From: Paulinella micropora
Lineage: Eukaryota > Cercozoa > Imbricatea > Euglyphida
Direction of reading: 5' to 3'
Assembly: GCA_009731375.1 (NCBI GenBank)
Contig: BJOX01000368.1
Coordinates: 349,900-413,899 of the forward strand
DNA: 64,000 nucleotides
Shown here: positions 1 to 9,696 of the stretch, one piece after another
How positions within the stretch are numbered: the stretch's first letter is position 1
Layout of the letters: each line of letters opens with the position of its first letter
Notes under the pieces: model-generated
Told to the model about the DNA's origin: nothing
The model's database searches: none
What the model saw: the letters and a program-made list of their open reading frames with translations, nothing else
Position numbers and translations under genes: made by a program

Positions 1-28
1 CGCGGGATTTCAGCAGGAAATTTTCTCG

Positions 29-2730
29 TCAATTTCGTTTCATTTTTGGAAACTCTCTTTTTTCCTTTATTCTGGTCTGAATGACTGCTCTATTGTATTT
101 ATTCACCATAAAGTGATTATTTGTGTTGCCGTAAAGTGTGTTGTCTAGTAATTCAAAATCATTCTTGGTTTCTAGCACACGATCTCGTCTTTGTTCATTG
201 CCTTTAATAAGTGGGTTTGTTCGCGAAGTACCAATTCCACCATTTTGGTCGCTTGGCATTAGAAAACGAACAAGTGCTAATAAGTCTTCTCTTTCATCGG
301 CGGGAGGTTTTCCCATAATCTTATCAACCAATTGGTCAATACTTCTCATACTATCAACCATGACTTGATTTGGTGATGTTGCTGGATCTGGATCTTCTTT
401 TAAATTATTCTGTGGTGGTTGAACAGGTTCCTCTACGAATGCTGGTGTTAGTTGAGGTTGAGGTTGTGGTGCTGGTGTTAATTGGGGTTGTGGTGCTGGT
501 GTTAGTTGAGGTTGTGGTGCTGGCGTTGGTTCGGGCATTGGTTTTGGTTCAGGTGTAGGTGTTAGACCTTTAGGCGTCGCCTTTTCAAATTCCTGATCCT
601 TTAATTCTAAATCTTCTAATTGCTTAATTTGTTCCTGTGTCAATTTACCCCTCACTTCTTCATAAATTCTATCATCCAACATAGCATCTACCTCTGCTAT
701 ATCTGACTTACTAGCCCCTTTGTTTACTGCTTGCCTTATGGCTTCTTCCCATCCACTTATTGGATCATCATAACTTGATAGTTTTATTTTCTTTCCAGTT
801 TTATTTTTTAGCATATTAACAAATCCTTTCAAATGCTTCACTTGGGATGCCTTATCTTGAAGTATATCCAAGTTATTACCAAGTCCGATTGAATCTATAT
901 GTGCTACTACCATTTCTGTTTGATTTGATGTGGACTGAACCTCAACAATTACTTCCTTCTCTATATTTGCTGAAGTATTTTTTTTTATTCATTGTATTTA
1001 TTTTTTCTATAAAATTATTAATTGTAGTTTCATTTGCTGGTGCGATAAGAGAATATCCTTTCACACCATCCGCTTTTTCTTGCGATTTCACCATTTGATT
1101 AAACGAATTCACTAAGTTTTCATATTGTTTGCTAAATGTAGCAGGATTGACTATTTTATTTACTTTAAAATTAGTATCTTTATCAAAACTGCCCACATTA
1201 TTCGCAAAACCAATCATAGAAGTTAATGTTTGGTCTACATTGTGTATAAAAGCATTGTATTTCGCATCTGGAGGTGTTAATTTAATAGTTTTCCAGAATT
1301 TCATCGCATCTAAATATGATACCCCACTACGGGCTCTCCCTTGTGCTTGTAATGCCATTTTAGATATATCTGCTTTTGAGAACATTGAATTGTAATTGTC
1401 AGAAATAGTTTTAGCAACTTCTTCACTTGCCAATCCATTACTAGTCAAATATTCTGTTATATTAGTAATTCTTTCAAAGTATCGTTGGTCGGCAAAATTT
1501 TGGACATTTTTATCACCAGTAGCATACAATAGATCATGCTCAAAAGCAATAAAATCAAGAGTGTCTGCTGGTAAAATCACGAGTTCTATCTTCTAATTGG
1601 AGACGACTTTCTACTCGTGTGGCAGGGCCATTATAATTGCTTCCAGTAGTGTGAAATCGTTCTTCTTCCAATTTTTAATAGCATCTGGTTGAGCAGTCCA
1701 TATATTATACATGTGTGTTAGAAATGCACCAAAAGCAACCGCGACCGCAGTTTCAACACCTCCTTTAAATGTCTGCCATGCCATTAATGTTGATACTTGT
1801 ATGCTCAATCTTCTTAACATATCCTTCAACACATAATCACCCATTCTTTGTTGTCCCGCTGCAATTAAAGGAGGGTTAGGCGGAGGCAACTCTGGTGGTG
1901 CTTCATTTCTTGCTAATGCTTCTGATGCCCTTCTGAAAGACTCCGCGTCCTGTCTTCCCATCACCGCAGTAGTCATGGCACGAATTTCAGGATGATTAGC
2001 AGTAATAATTAATAAGCGATTCCATGCCAATCTGCTCACACCATAACGACCTACTCTTTCAATAGTATTTAGTATTCTATTTAATGCAGGTCTCATAATT
2101 ATTTCTCTAATACTTTCAAGCATTGCATTTGCGAACCTTGCAGTAGCCCTTGGTGTATCTGTTAAACTTGGTACAATAGTTTTGTATTCTTCACCTATTT
2201 GTGTTTCAATTAAAGCATCCTCAGGGTTTTCTTGTTTATATTCTATTCTTTTTTGTTCCCATTCTTTTAGGTCCCGCGCCTGCCATTGTTTGTTTTCCCT
2301 TTTTGCTGTTGCTTTTATTTCGCCTTAAATGTGTTAGCCCATCACGAGTCATTGATTCAAGTAAGGATCTTTAATTTTTTCAATGTTTGCTTTATCCTTA
2401 GTCCTTGCTAATTGTATCATTTCTAATCGTTGTTCATTTATGGGTATTTTTTCCAATTTTCTTTTCAAGTTCTTCTATATTAACTCTATTTTCCCTAAGG
2501 TGTTCCCTTAGGGCATTTTGGTCCATATTGTTATATATAGATGACCTTCCGCTTAGCATTTCAATCCTGTCTTTTAATCTTTTTATGTTTGGATTGTCGG
2601 GCGCATCATCAAAATCAATAGCATCTTGTATTCTATCTATCTGCTTTAGTTCATTGGCATTTGCTGTAATAAATTCCTTGGGCTGACTCTGGCTTCATTG
2701 TAATAATCAACCCATTTTTTTTCAAGAAAC
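29..2730 (-). pseudogene. Large virion-type protein with phospholipase A2-like domain, frameshifted
   Basis: Read on the minus strand this is about 2.7 kb of one coding region broken by about seven frameshifts. The order is a charged helical N-terminal part (2730-2350), a helical part with Leu/Arg (2340-1640), a PLA2-like domain (about 1640-1480), a helical region to 945, and a C-terminal part (943-29) with a Pro/Gln repeat of the type TPAPQPQL. The PLA2 signs are a calcium-loop-like YNGPAT (near 1620-1640), a downstream FEHDLLY with the His-Asp pair at 1533-1538, and FADQRYFE after it; spacing and order match parvovirus/adintovirus-type PLA2 domains. The last frameshift lies in an A8 run near 970. 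In such viruses PLA2 domains sit in minor capsid proteins and breach membranes during entry; that role is inferred. The N-terminus is uncertain because no clean ATG is seen. Confidence 0.6.
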
Positions 2731-2744
2731 TACATTTTTTATTT

Positions 2745-2799
2745 TACATTCAAACCAGACTTGATACAATAAACTACATTCAAACCAGACTTGATACAA
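2745..2799. repeat. Two direct copies of a ~25 bp repeat with a distant inverted copy
   Basis: The same sequence (core TTCAAACCAGACTTGATACA) occurs at 2745-2769 and 2775-2799 with a 30 bp period. A third copy lies inverted at 3142-3168 and matches 2748-2774 over 27 bp. The copies bracket the small gene at 2820-3041. They could be promoter elements, remnants of a terminal repeat, or recombination sites. Confidence 0.8.
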
Positions 2800-2808
2800 A
2801 TAAACAGC

Positions 2809-2817
2809 TATAATATA
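2809..2817 (+). promoter_or_regulatory. AT-rich box just before the gene at 2820
   Basis: TATAATATA ends two bases before the ATG at 2820. It is a looser version of the TATATAA box found before other plus-strand genes of the viral segment. Confidence 0.35.
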
Positions 2818-2819
2818 GG

Positions 2820-3041
2820 ATGGAAAATAAAAAAGAAAAAAGCAAAGACGAGGAACAACTGGAGGAACTAGAACGGCTAGGAAAGGAAATTGACCAAATC
2901 CGCATCACTCAGAACTTAGTGAACAGAAACCCCAATATTTTTAGAAAACCTGAACATATACTTTATCGATTACCGCTTTCAGATAAGCAACGAGAAGCAA
3001 TTTATAATAATATAATTAAACAAGAAGGTAAAGCGGGCTAA
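2820..3041 (+). CDS. Small charged protein, viral segment
   Basis: This 73-residue frame starts with ATG two bases after an AT-rich TATAATATA stretch and ends with TAA. The first 25 residues are almost entirely Lys and Glu and probably form a helix or short coiled coil; the rest is a mixed helical domain ending in a Lys-rich tail. It has no cysteines, signal peptide or membrane segment. I do not recognise the family. It is one of the few unbroken reading frames of the viral segment and lies between inverted copies of the ~27 bp repeat, divergent from the large PLA2 protein. A role as a small regulatory or nucleic-acid-associated protein would be a guess. Confidence 0.5.
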   Translation: MENKKEKSKDEEQLEELERLGKEIDQIRITQNLVNRNPNIFRKPEHILYRLPLSDKQREAIYNNIIKQEGKAG

Positions 3042-3141
3042 ATATATAATATTATTAATATTGTTATTTGTGCGCTCGGCTATTTCGCGGACTGCCTGCG
3101 ACTTTTATAGCAGAGCAAATCAAACAAGGCGAGATGCGTGT

Positions 3142-3168
3142 GTTTATTGTATCAAGTCTGGTTTGAAT
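3142..3168. repeat. Inverted copy of the 2745-2799 repeat
   Basis: These 27 bases are the reverse complement of 2748-2774 with no mismatch that I can find. The arm-to-arm distance is about 370 bp and the gene at 2820-3041 lies between. Confidence 0.8.
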
Positions 3169-3210
3169 TCAAAATTTAAATGCGTGTATAAGCCAATGTC
3201 AGCATTTAAT

Positions 3211-3569
3211 TTACTTTTTACCACCCCCAGAACTTGGAGAAGGTAAAACTATTCCCACCATTAAACTGATCACTCCCACATACACATTAGTTTGATTACA
3301 ATCAAGTTCATGATTAGAAAGTTTTACGATCGCTAATGTAATTATTGCTATTACGCCATTTGAAATAAGTATTTAATTAATCTGCTATCTGTTTTTTTTG
3401 TCATACAACAGCAGTCCCAACTATCGGTGTATTCGTGTTCCTGCTTCCGTTCTTCATTTTTAAGTTCTACTTCTATGCGGCGAGACTTTAACTCGGGTGT
3501 TGGGTCGCCATCCGCCAAATCAATAATAGGTGGCGATCTGTGAAGTCTGGTTGTATGATTGTTGGACAT
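3211..3569 (-). pseudogene. Small two-segment membrane protein, one frameshift
   Basis: The start ATG (3569-3567) lies inside the 3' end of the fibre gene, so the two coding regions overlap by about 50 bp in different frames. The N-terminal half is polar and acidic and then shows DCCCMTKKT. After a single frameshift near 3350-3360 the frame continues as a hydrophobic stretch (GVIAIITLAIV), a polar loop with one Cys and NVYVG, a second hydrophobic stretch (VISLMVGIVLPSP), and a Gly/Lys tail before TAA. Two membrane spans with a short Cys-containing loop recall small membrane proteins of algal dsDNA viruses, but that comparison is from memory. A virion or membrane role is inferred from its position next to the fibre. 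Confidence 0.5.
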
Positions 3570-6540
3570 TTGAAAGAACAACTGCTTGTATTTCAGAAAG
3601 TTGCTTAGATAGATCTTCTATAATAAGCATGAGATTATTATTATTTTTTTCTAAATTAACTACCTTTTCCGCCATGTGTTGAAAAGCACTGACCAATGTT
3701 GGAATAAAACTTGTATATTCTACTCCTTCAAGGTTGCTTTCCCCATCATCCGCCTTCATTCCACTTTCAGATACAAATTCAGGAAATATTTTTTTAACCT
3801 CGTCGGCAATAAATCCGTGGCTCTTTTTTTCCTTCTTCCCGTCTGATTTCCAATAATACGAACAGCAGTTTATTTTCAGTAATTTCTCGCAACAATCCCC
3901 GCAGTCTAATGTCTTAATATCTGATTTTACTCTTCTATCCGAACCAGAAGACCAAACATTTGCTCCTACTGTCATATAAATCCATCCACTACTCGGGTTT
4001 CCGTTTGAGTTTGATGTATTGAAAAACGTTAAATTACCATCATTACATATACAAGAATAATTGGCACTAACATTTCCCTTCAACTGAATAAGTGGTTGGT
4101 TCGTATAACTTGACCTCTGACTTATCGTCGTTGCCCCTCCACCACTTACCGCTATTGATATACCAGAACTCGCCGTTAATAATCCTGATGATGTTAGTGT
4201 TGAAGAACAGGTCATAGCACTTCTGGCATAAATCTGGCTTGAGCCTCTTGAGTATAAATTCAACTCTTGGTCTGTACTGCTGACTGTAGCATATACCGAA
4301 TTATAACCAAAACCAACTCCCTGTGTCCCGTTGCTGTGTCTGAATTCAACACCGCCAGAAGATTGACCAAGATTACCTGTGACATATAATCCTACTGGAG
4401 ATGCGTGAGACCCACTTCTCGCTTCTCCTCTTAAGTCTGCTGTGCTATTAACAACAGATATGCCCGCATTTGCCGTTATTGACTTTGAAGCAGTAATTGC
4501 TGTGTTATTAATTCTAAATAATTCATTCGTCCCCGCATAATAAAACACGTGGCTATCGGTTGAAGCATTAACATTATAAAGCAATGTACCATTAGCAACA
4601 CCAAATCCAAGAAAAGCAGTTGTTGATGTGTTCCTCCATCCCATAAGACTAATTTATTGTTGGCGAGAGCATTTCTATCTACAAATATTTTTTTACCTGC
4701 TCCGACCACTATGTTATCACTCGTTGTTAATGTGGTTGTTGATATTCCCGCATTTGCTGTTATCGCCCCACTCGCTGTAATCTCATTTGTTGTTAATAAG
4801 CCTGTTGTATCTATGTTCATCGCCTCAGACCATGTTATAGCGCTCCCCGCTGCTATTCCTGTTTTATAGTTAAAAGCGAGTTTATTTGCTATCTTCGCTA
4901 TTTGGAAATTTGCATTCGCATAACTTGATTTCCATCCCGCATTATCTAAATAAGCATCAAAAGTTATATTTATGTTATTATGTCCTAAATTAGCTAGTAC
5001 AAATACAGGATATATATCTTCTGTTGTAATCGCTTGCATATGTGCTCCAGTAGTAAAATCACCATAAGCACCATACATTTCTAATCCTGCTGTCGGACCT
5101 ATCCCTTTTGTTGTATTGCCTATGATTATCGGTTTGCCTGATGATGTTGTTATATTATTGTTTGATGCTATGCCAAGTGTCGCGGTTATAGCATTACTAA
5201 ATGTTTTATTTCCTGCTATGGTTTGGTCTGTTGTTAATTTCACGCAATTATCATCAACATATTTTTTATTTGCCACATGGTCTGCTAATGTTGGTGTTTG
5301 ATTAGTACCCATTGAAATTTGATTGTTAAATGTTTTAGTTCCTGCTATGGTTTGGTTTCCTGTTAGTTTCACGCAATTATCATCCAAATATTGCCTATTT
5401 ACCGCTTCATTCGCATTTTGTGGTGCTCCTAGATTAACAATCCTACTACTATTACAATCTAAGCCCGTAGCATTAAACCACGAAACAATCGCCCCATCAA
5501 TAATAAACTTATTTTTTTTGCTGAAATTTCAAAGTTGTAATACGTGTTCGTGTTCATATCCAAACTAGCAATAGCCCCGATATTACTTGTAGAATTAAAA
5601 ACGATGAATGTTCCCTTTGTGGTCGCATTTATTGAATTTCCAGTTATTTCAACACCACTGCTATATGTCTTGATTCCTGCTATGGTTTGGTTTCCTGAGG
5701 TTTTAACTGCCGAACTATTAAGGACAGAAACATCCACACCATCAACAAGATTTACATTTGTTATGCTTTTATTTCCCATATTTATGTCGCCTGACATCGT
5801 ACCACCCGTTAAAGAAAGATAAGTTAATGACCCAGTAGCATTTACCCAGTTTGTGCCGTTGTATGTTAGTAATTGCCCATTCACTACTGGCCCAGTTATT
5901 ACTACATCGCTGTGTGTGTCTATGCTACCATCTGCCGATACTTTTGCCTTGTTCGCATCGTGCTCTGAAAATAAAGTTGAGACAACTCTGCCGTTTAGTT
6001 GTCCCACATTCGTTATATTTTGGCTGTTCATATTTAATCCGCCCGTCATATTGACCGTGCCGTCTAATCTAAGAAAAGGCGAGTTTGTATTTCGCCATTG
6101 TCCTGTGGTGTAAATAAGAAACTGATTTTCAGCCGCTGTTGCTATTGTCACGTCGCTGTGCGTATCAATACTGCCATCTGCTGACACTTTTGCTTTATTC
6201 GCATCGTGTTCTGTAAATAAAGTTGAGACAACTCTTCCATTTAATTGACCGACATTTGTAATGTTTTTGGCTGTTCATATTTAACCCGCCTGTCATACTG
6301 ACAGTGCCGTCTAATCTAAGAAAAGGTGATGCAACATTTCTCCATTGTCCAGTGCTATAAATAAGTAATTGATTGTCAGATGGTGTGCCTGTTATGGTCA
6401 CATCACTATGTGTATCAATACTGCCATCCGCGGACACTTTGGCATTGTTTGCTGTATGTTCTGAAAGCAAATCGCTTACTGATTTTCCATTCAATGAGCT
6501 GACCGAAGTAATGTTTTGGTTGTCCATATTTATCGGTTTT
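3520..6540 (-). pseudogene. Tail-fibre/adhesin with C-terminal S74 self-cleaving chaperone, 5' truncated
   Basis: About 1000 residues on the minus strand in four pieces (6527-6195, 6187-5459, 5450-4610, 4644-3520) joined by three frameshifts, near 6270 (extra A), 5510 (A8 run) and 4640. The N-terminal half repeats an ~85-residue beta-rich module with signatures VSADGSIDTHSD, FLRLDGTV and NITNVGQLNGR. Later modules contain TIAGTKTF and KKYVDDNCVKL, typical of trimeric fibre shafts. The end is a peptidase S74 (endosialidase chaperone) domain: SGSDRRVKSDI near 3917-3955 holds the Ser cleavage site and Lys, followed by HGFIADEVKKIFPEFV (3783-3830) and a heptad-like tail. S74 domains trimerise the fibre and then cut themselves off. 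The expected role is host-cell attachment. The 5' end runs into the (TAG)n array at about 6550. Confidence 0.85.
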
Positions 6541-6549
6541 CTTGACTTT

Positions 6550-6553
6550 ACTT

Positions 6554-6584
<31 letters not shown>

Positions 6585-6636
6585 CAGTAGTAGTAGCTAG
6601 AAAATATTAAAATTTAGTAGCAGTAGTAGTAGTAGT

Positions 6637-6695
<59 letters not shown>

Positions 6696-6696
6696 C

Positions 6697-6736
<40 letters not shown>

Positions 6737-6828
6737 TAGTAGTAGTTAGTAGTAGTTAGTAGTAGTTAGTAGTAGTTAGTAGTTAGTAGTAGTAGTAGCA
6801 GCAGTAGTAGATAGAAAATATTAAAACT

Positions 6829-6880
<52 letters not shown>

Positions 6881-6890
6881 TAGTAGTAGC

Positions 6891-6939
<49 letters not shown>

Positions 6940-7040
6940 ATAGTAGTAATAGTAGTTAGTAGTAGCAGTAGTAGCAGTAATAGTAATAGTAGTAGTTAGC
7001 AGTACCAGTAGTACTAGTAGTAGCTATAGTAGTCACCTAG

Positions 7041-7090
<50 letters not shown>

Positions 7091-7100
7091 TAGTAGTAGC

Positions 7101-7147
<47 letters not shown>

Positions 7148-7262
7148 CAGGCCTAGGAGCAGTAGTAGTTAGTAGTAGTTAGTAGTAGTTAGTAGTAGTT
7201 AGTAGTAGTTAGTAGTAGTTAGTAGTAGTTAGTAGCAGGCCTAGGAGCAGTAGTTAGTAGTA
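6550..7262. repeat. (TAG)n microsatellite array, ~0.7 kb
   Basis: The tract is almost pure TAG with occasional CAG, TAGTTAG and short unique insertions such as the pair AGAAAATATTAAAA at about 6600 and 6808. It directly truncates the 5' part of the fibre gene. As the reverse complement is (CTA)n, it is inverted relative to the (TAC/CTA)n array at 13.8-14.3 kb. Confidence 0.95.
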
Positions 7263-7841
7263 CTAGTATCAAGGGCTTGGGGACCGTAAAAATCCACAAT
7301 TTCTTGACAAAAGATTTGATAGACATAAAAAAAAGGAAAGGAAATATCTGCGGATTTTGTGCTAGCCATTGAATTTTTCCAGCCATTTCCAGGCCATGGC
7401 TGGTACAATGCTGACCACGTGGCCATGGACATGTGACCATCCCAACTTTTTGTGTGGCTAATGGTCACTTTTCACAGTTAAGTGACCACACTGCTGCGAC
7501 CGGGACTAAATGTCCAGAAGAGGGTTAGGAAGTTATTTTGTCTAAATCTTCCTTAGTCTGCTTAGTTTTCCGTGTTTTTGTAAAACAAAGGTATGTTTTG
7601 TGCTTCCTGTGTGTTTTTTCTGTTTTCCTGTGTGTGTTTTTTGTTTTTCTGTGCTTGTATTTAATACACGAATGGACAGGTCCGCCAAACATAAATGATC
7701 ATGCGGAAAAAGTTGGCTAACTAATGTAATCCTGTCCAAAAAGTCAGGGCGTCGCTGGTGCCAACTTTTTTACACCTTCGCTCCCTTATCCTCACCTTTC
7801 TGCGGTGTTGTCGATATTGGTCCATTTTTTTGCTGATATGA
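7263..7841. other. No gene seen
   Basis: There is no convincing coding region on either strand. The stretch holds short GC-richer palindromes around CCATGG and GGTCAC (7380-7480) and a pyrimidine-rich tract at 7590-7660. Base composition is closer to the flanking viral DNA than to the GC-rich parts of the window. Confidence 0.5.
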
Positions 7842-8269
7842 TCACACAGAGATTGGCTTTCTATTTTCGTTATAATAACTAGTCCATCTATCTATATTCT
7901 TGTCAGTATTTTTTTTCGTTTTGTTTTTCAAGGTTCTTTCGTTGCTCATCGTATTTCTTTCTATATTTTGCTTTGTATTGTTTTCGTCTGTCAAGACTGG
8001 CTTTCTGGTATATATCCAATAATATATGTTCTTTGCTGTCATATATGCTTTATTCGCACTCTTTTTCTTTTCGTAATATGCTTTATTGTATTCCTTTATC
8101 TTGTACTTATTTTGTTGACGATGTTGCTTCTTTCTTTGTGCTATTCTTTCTTTATTCTTCTCGTACTATTCCCTATGGTATTTTGCATTCTTAAAAATGC
8201 GAAACTATCTCTATATTTTTGCGAGATATACTTTTGTCTGTTTGCGTATTGTTCTTCAATGGTTGGCAT
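7842..8269 (-). pseudogene. Lys/Tyr-rich small protein, broken
   Basis: An ATG at 8269 opens a short frame starting MPTIEEQYANRQKY. After a frameshift the coding character continues as YEKNKERIAQRKKQ and EYNKAYYEKKKSANKAY, with at least one in-frame stop (TAG in place of a Tyr codon near 8150), and the frame closes at 7842. The regular Y-x-K-N-K-E-R-I pattern is a highly basic helical repeat like that in the protein at 8774-9001, so the two are probably related. Such basic repeats are common in protist viruses and suggest nucleic-acid binding, but no function can be assigned. Confidence 0.45.
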
Positions 8270-8758
8270 GATTGATTTGTAGGAATATTAACCCTTATGT
8301 TTAAATATAATATTGACCCTTAATACATAATCCAATGTGTGAATATAAGAGCAGGTGAGACGAAAATAATCTTGTTTGTATTCTGTCCTACCCCATGGTC
8401 GGACACGGCCTACTTGACCCTTACGGAGTCGGACACTTTTTACTTAATAAATTTCGGTATTTCTTATATTATTATTCTTACTATTATCTATATTTTATAT
8501 TGTCCAAGTTGTCCGAGGTTTTATTAATGAGTAGTAAGCTTTCCGAAGTGTGGGGATACTCTCTACTAGACACCTTTAAAAATTCCGCCCGCGGGGGGGT
8601 CGGCCTTGGCATCGGCCACTCATTAATACTAACACTGATTTGTCTCTCTCAGATTGCTACTATTAACAACAACTGGCCGGGCGGTTTTTAACAACATTTG
8701 GGGATAATATCGGGGTAATATGGATTTATAATTTAAAATAATTAAAATAATATAATTA
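8270..8758. other. Intergenic, no gene seen
   Basis: This is AT-rich DNA with a GC-rich island at 8585-8625 containing GGGGGGG and repeated TCGGCC/CGGCCA words, and three GTCGGACAC-like words at 8400-8440. No reading frame has convincing composition. A cluster of AATTATAT words precedes the gene at 8774. Confidence 0.45.
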
Positions 8759-8765
8759 TATATAA
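8759..8765 (+). promoter_or_regulatory. TATATAA box before the gene at 8774
   Basis: TATATAA ends eight bases before the ATG. The same box lies one to three bases before the ATGs at 9050, 9697 and 12186. Confidence 0.45.
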
Positions 8766-8773
8766 GGGACATA

Positions 8774-9001
8774 ATGCCGATCACACCTCAGTTCACTAAG
8801 GAAGAAGTATTTCAACGGAGAAGGGAAAGGGCGAAAGCATTTTTGAAGGCTCATCCTGATAAAAATAGGGCTAATGCGAAGGCATACTATTATAAGAACC
8901 AAGAGAGGATAAAATTATTACGGAAGGAGAAATATGAAAAACAAAAAGCCGAATTACTTGAATTAAGTGCTTTTCGTAATAATATATTAAACAATATATA
9001 A
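8774..9001 (+). CDS. Small Lys/Tyr-rich basic protein
   Basis: This 75-residue protein opens with MPITPQFTKEE and then shows a basic helical stretch (RRRERAKAFLKAHPDKNRA) and a K-A-Y-Y-Y-K-N-Q-E-R-I-K motif. It ends with a short hydrophobic tail and TAA. It has no cysteines or membrane span. The motif is shared with the broken protein at 7842-8269. The frame is unbroken and follows a TATATAA box. DNA or RNA binding is likely from the charge, but I do not recognise a named family. Confidence 0.55.
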   Translation: MPITPQFTKEEVFQRRRERAKAFLKAHPDKNRANAKAYYYKNQERIKLLRKEKYEKQKAELLELSAFRNNILNNI

Positions 9002-9039
9002 TTTATTTTATATATTCTCATAAAAAATATATATACTAT

Positions 9040-9046
9040 TATATAA
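9040..9046 (+). promoter_or_regulatory. TATATAA box before the gene at 9050
   Basis: TATATAA is followed by three bases and then the ATG at 9050. Confidence 0.45.
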
Positions 9047-9049
9047 ACC

Positions 9050-9552
9050 ATGGACACCTCTCACCGCCGATCGTATTGGACATACGACGACCTAAGACTT
9101 CATTTAGATTATATAAGTGGAAATTATTTCCTAAATCTGGTCAATGCAGTTTCATTTACATCGCCCGATGGAAAGTGGAACACGAACGACTGGAACTTGT
9201 GGAAAGTATAGAAAACGGGGAAGAACAATATTGTTGTTGCTCACACGAGATTTCAAAGAATTACATTATAAAAAATGTAAAAAACGGAAACGAAATGGTG
9301 CTGGGCTCTGAATGTATCAAGCGGTTTAAGAACGATAAAATGAACGAAGACCTGTCGTTGCTCATTCGTATCCTTGACAATCCAAACATTAAATTTTGTT
9401 GTTATTGTAATAGCAATAGGGCGATTCCAAAAAAGATTGTAGAAAAGTATCCGAACAGGGACAAGTATTATCATAAGACATGCCTCATAAAGAGATTAAA
9501 GTATTGTGAATTTTGTGGAGATTTAAAGGATTTATTAAATGCGGGTGCTTGA
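9050..9552 (+). pseudogene. Zinc-binding protein with SECIKRF motif, one frameshift
   Basis: The ATG at 9050 opens a frame (SYWTYDDLRL...SFTSPDGKW) that is coherent for about 40 residues and stops at about 9210. The coding signal then continues in another frame with YCCCSHEISKNYII, NGNEMVLGSECIKRF and two Cys pairs (CCYC, CEFC). The order C-x-C-S/G-H, then G-S-x-C-I-x-x-F, is a zinc-site arrangement I associate with small proteins of nucleocytoviruses and their satellites; this is from memory. The break lies around 9170-9200. About 165 residues if continuous. Function unknown; the extra Cys pairs near the end could form a second zinc site. Confidence 0.5.
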
Positions 9553-9688
9553 ATAAGTGAAAAAAAAGAAGTTATTTTTTTGTATAAAGATATATAAAAA
9601 TTATAATTACCTATTAAGGATAGTGTTATATATGGATATACGGATATATAGAATAATTAATTAATTTTTATAAAAAGATCCGAGCGAC

Positions 9689-9695
9689 TATATAA
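9689..9695 (+). promoter_or_regulatory. TATATAA box before the primase-helicase
   Basis: TATATAA, one base, then ATG at 9697. The 11-base string TATATAACATG is identical to the one at 12178-12188. Confidence 0.5.
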
Positions 9696-9696
9696 C

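Noticed and set aside
2405-2686. 93-residue plus-strand hydrophobic frame
   Set aside because: It is antisense to the broken PLA2-protein gene, whose minus-strand reading is richer and fits its neighbours.
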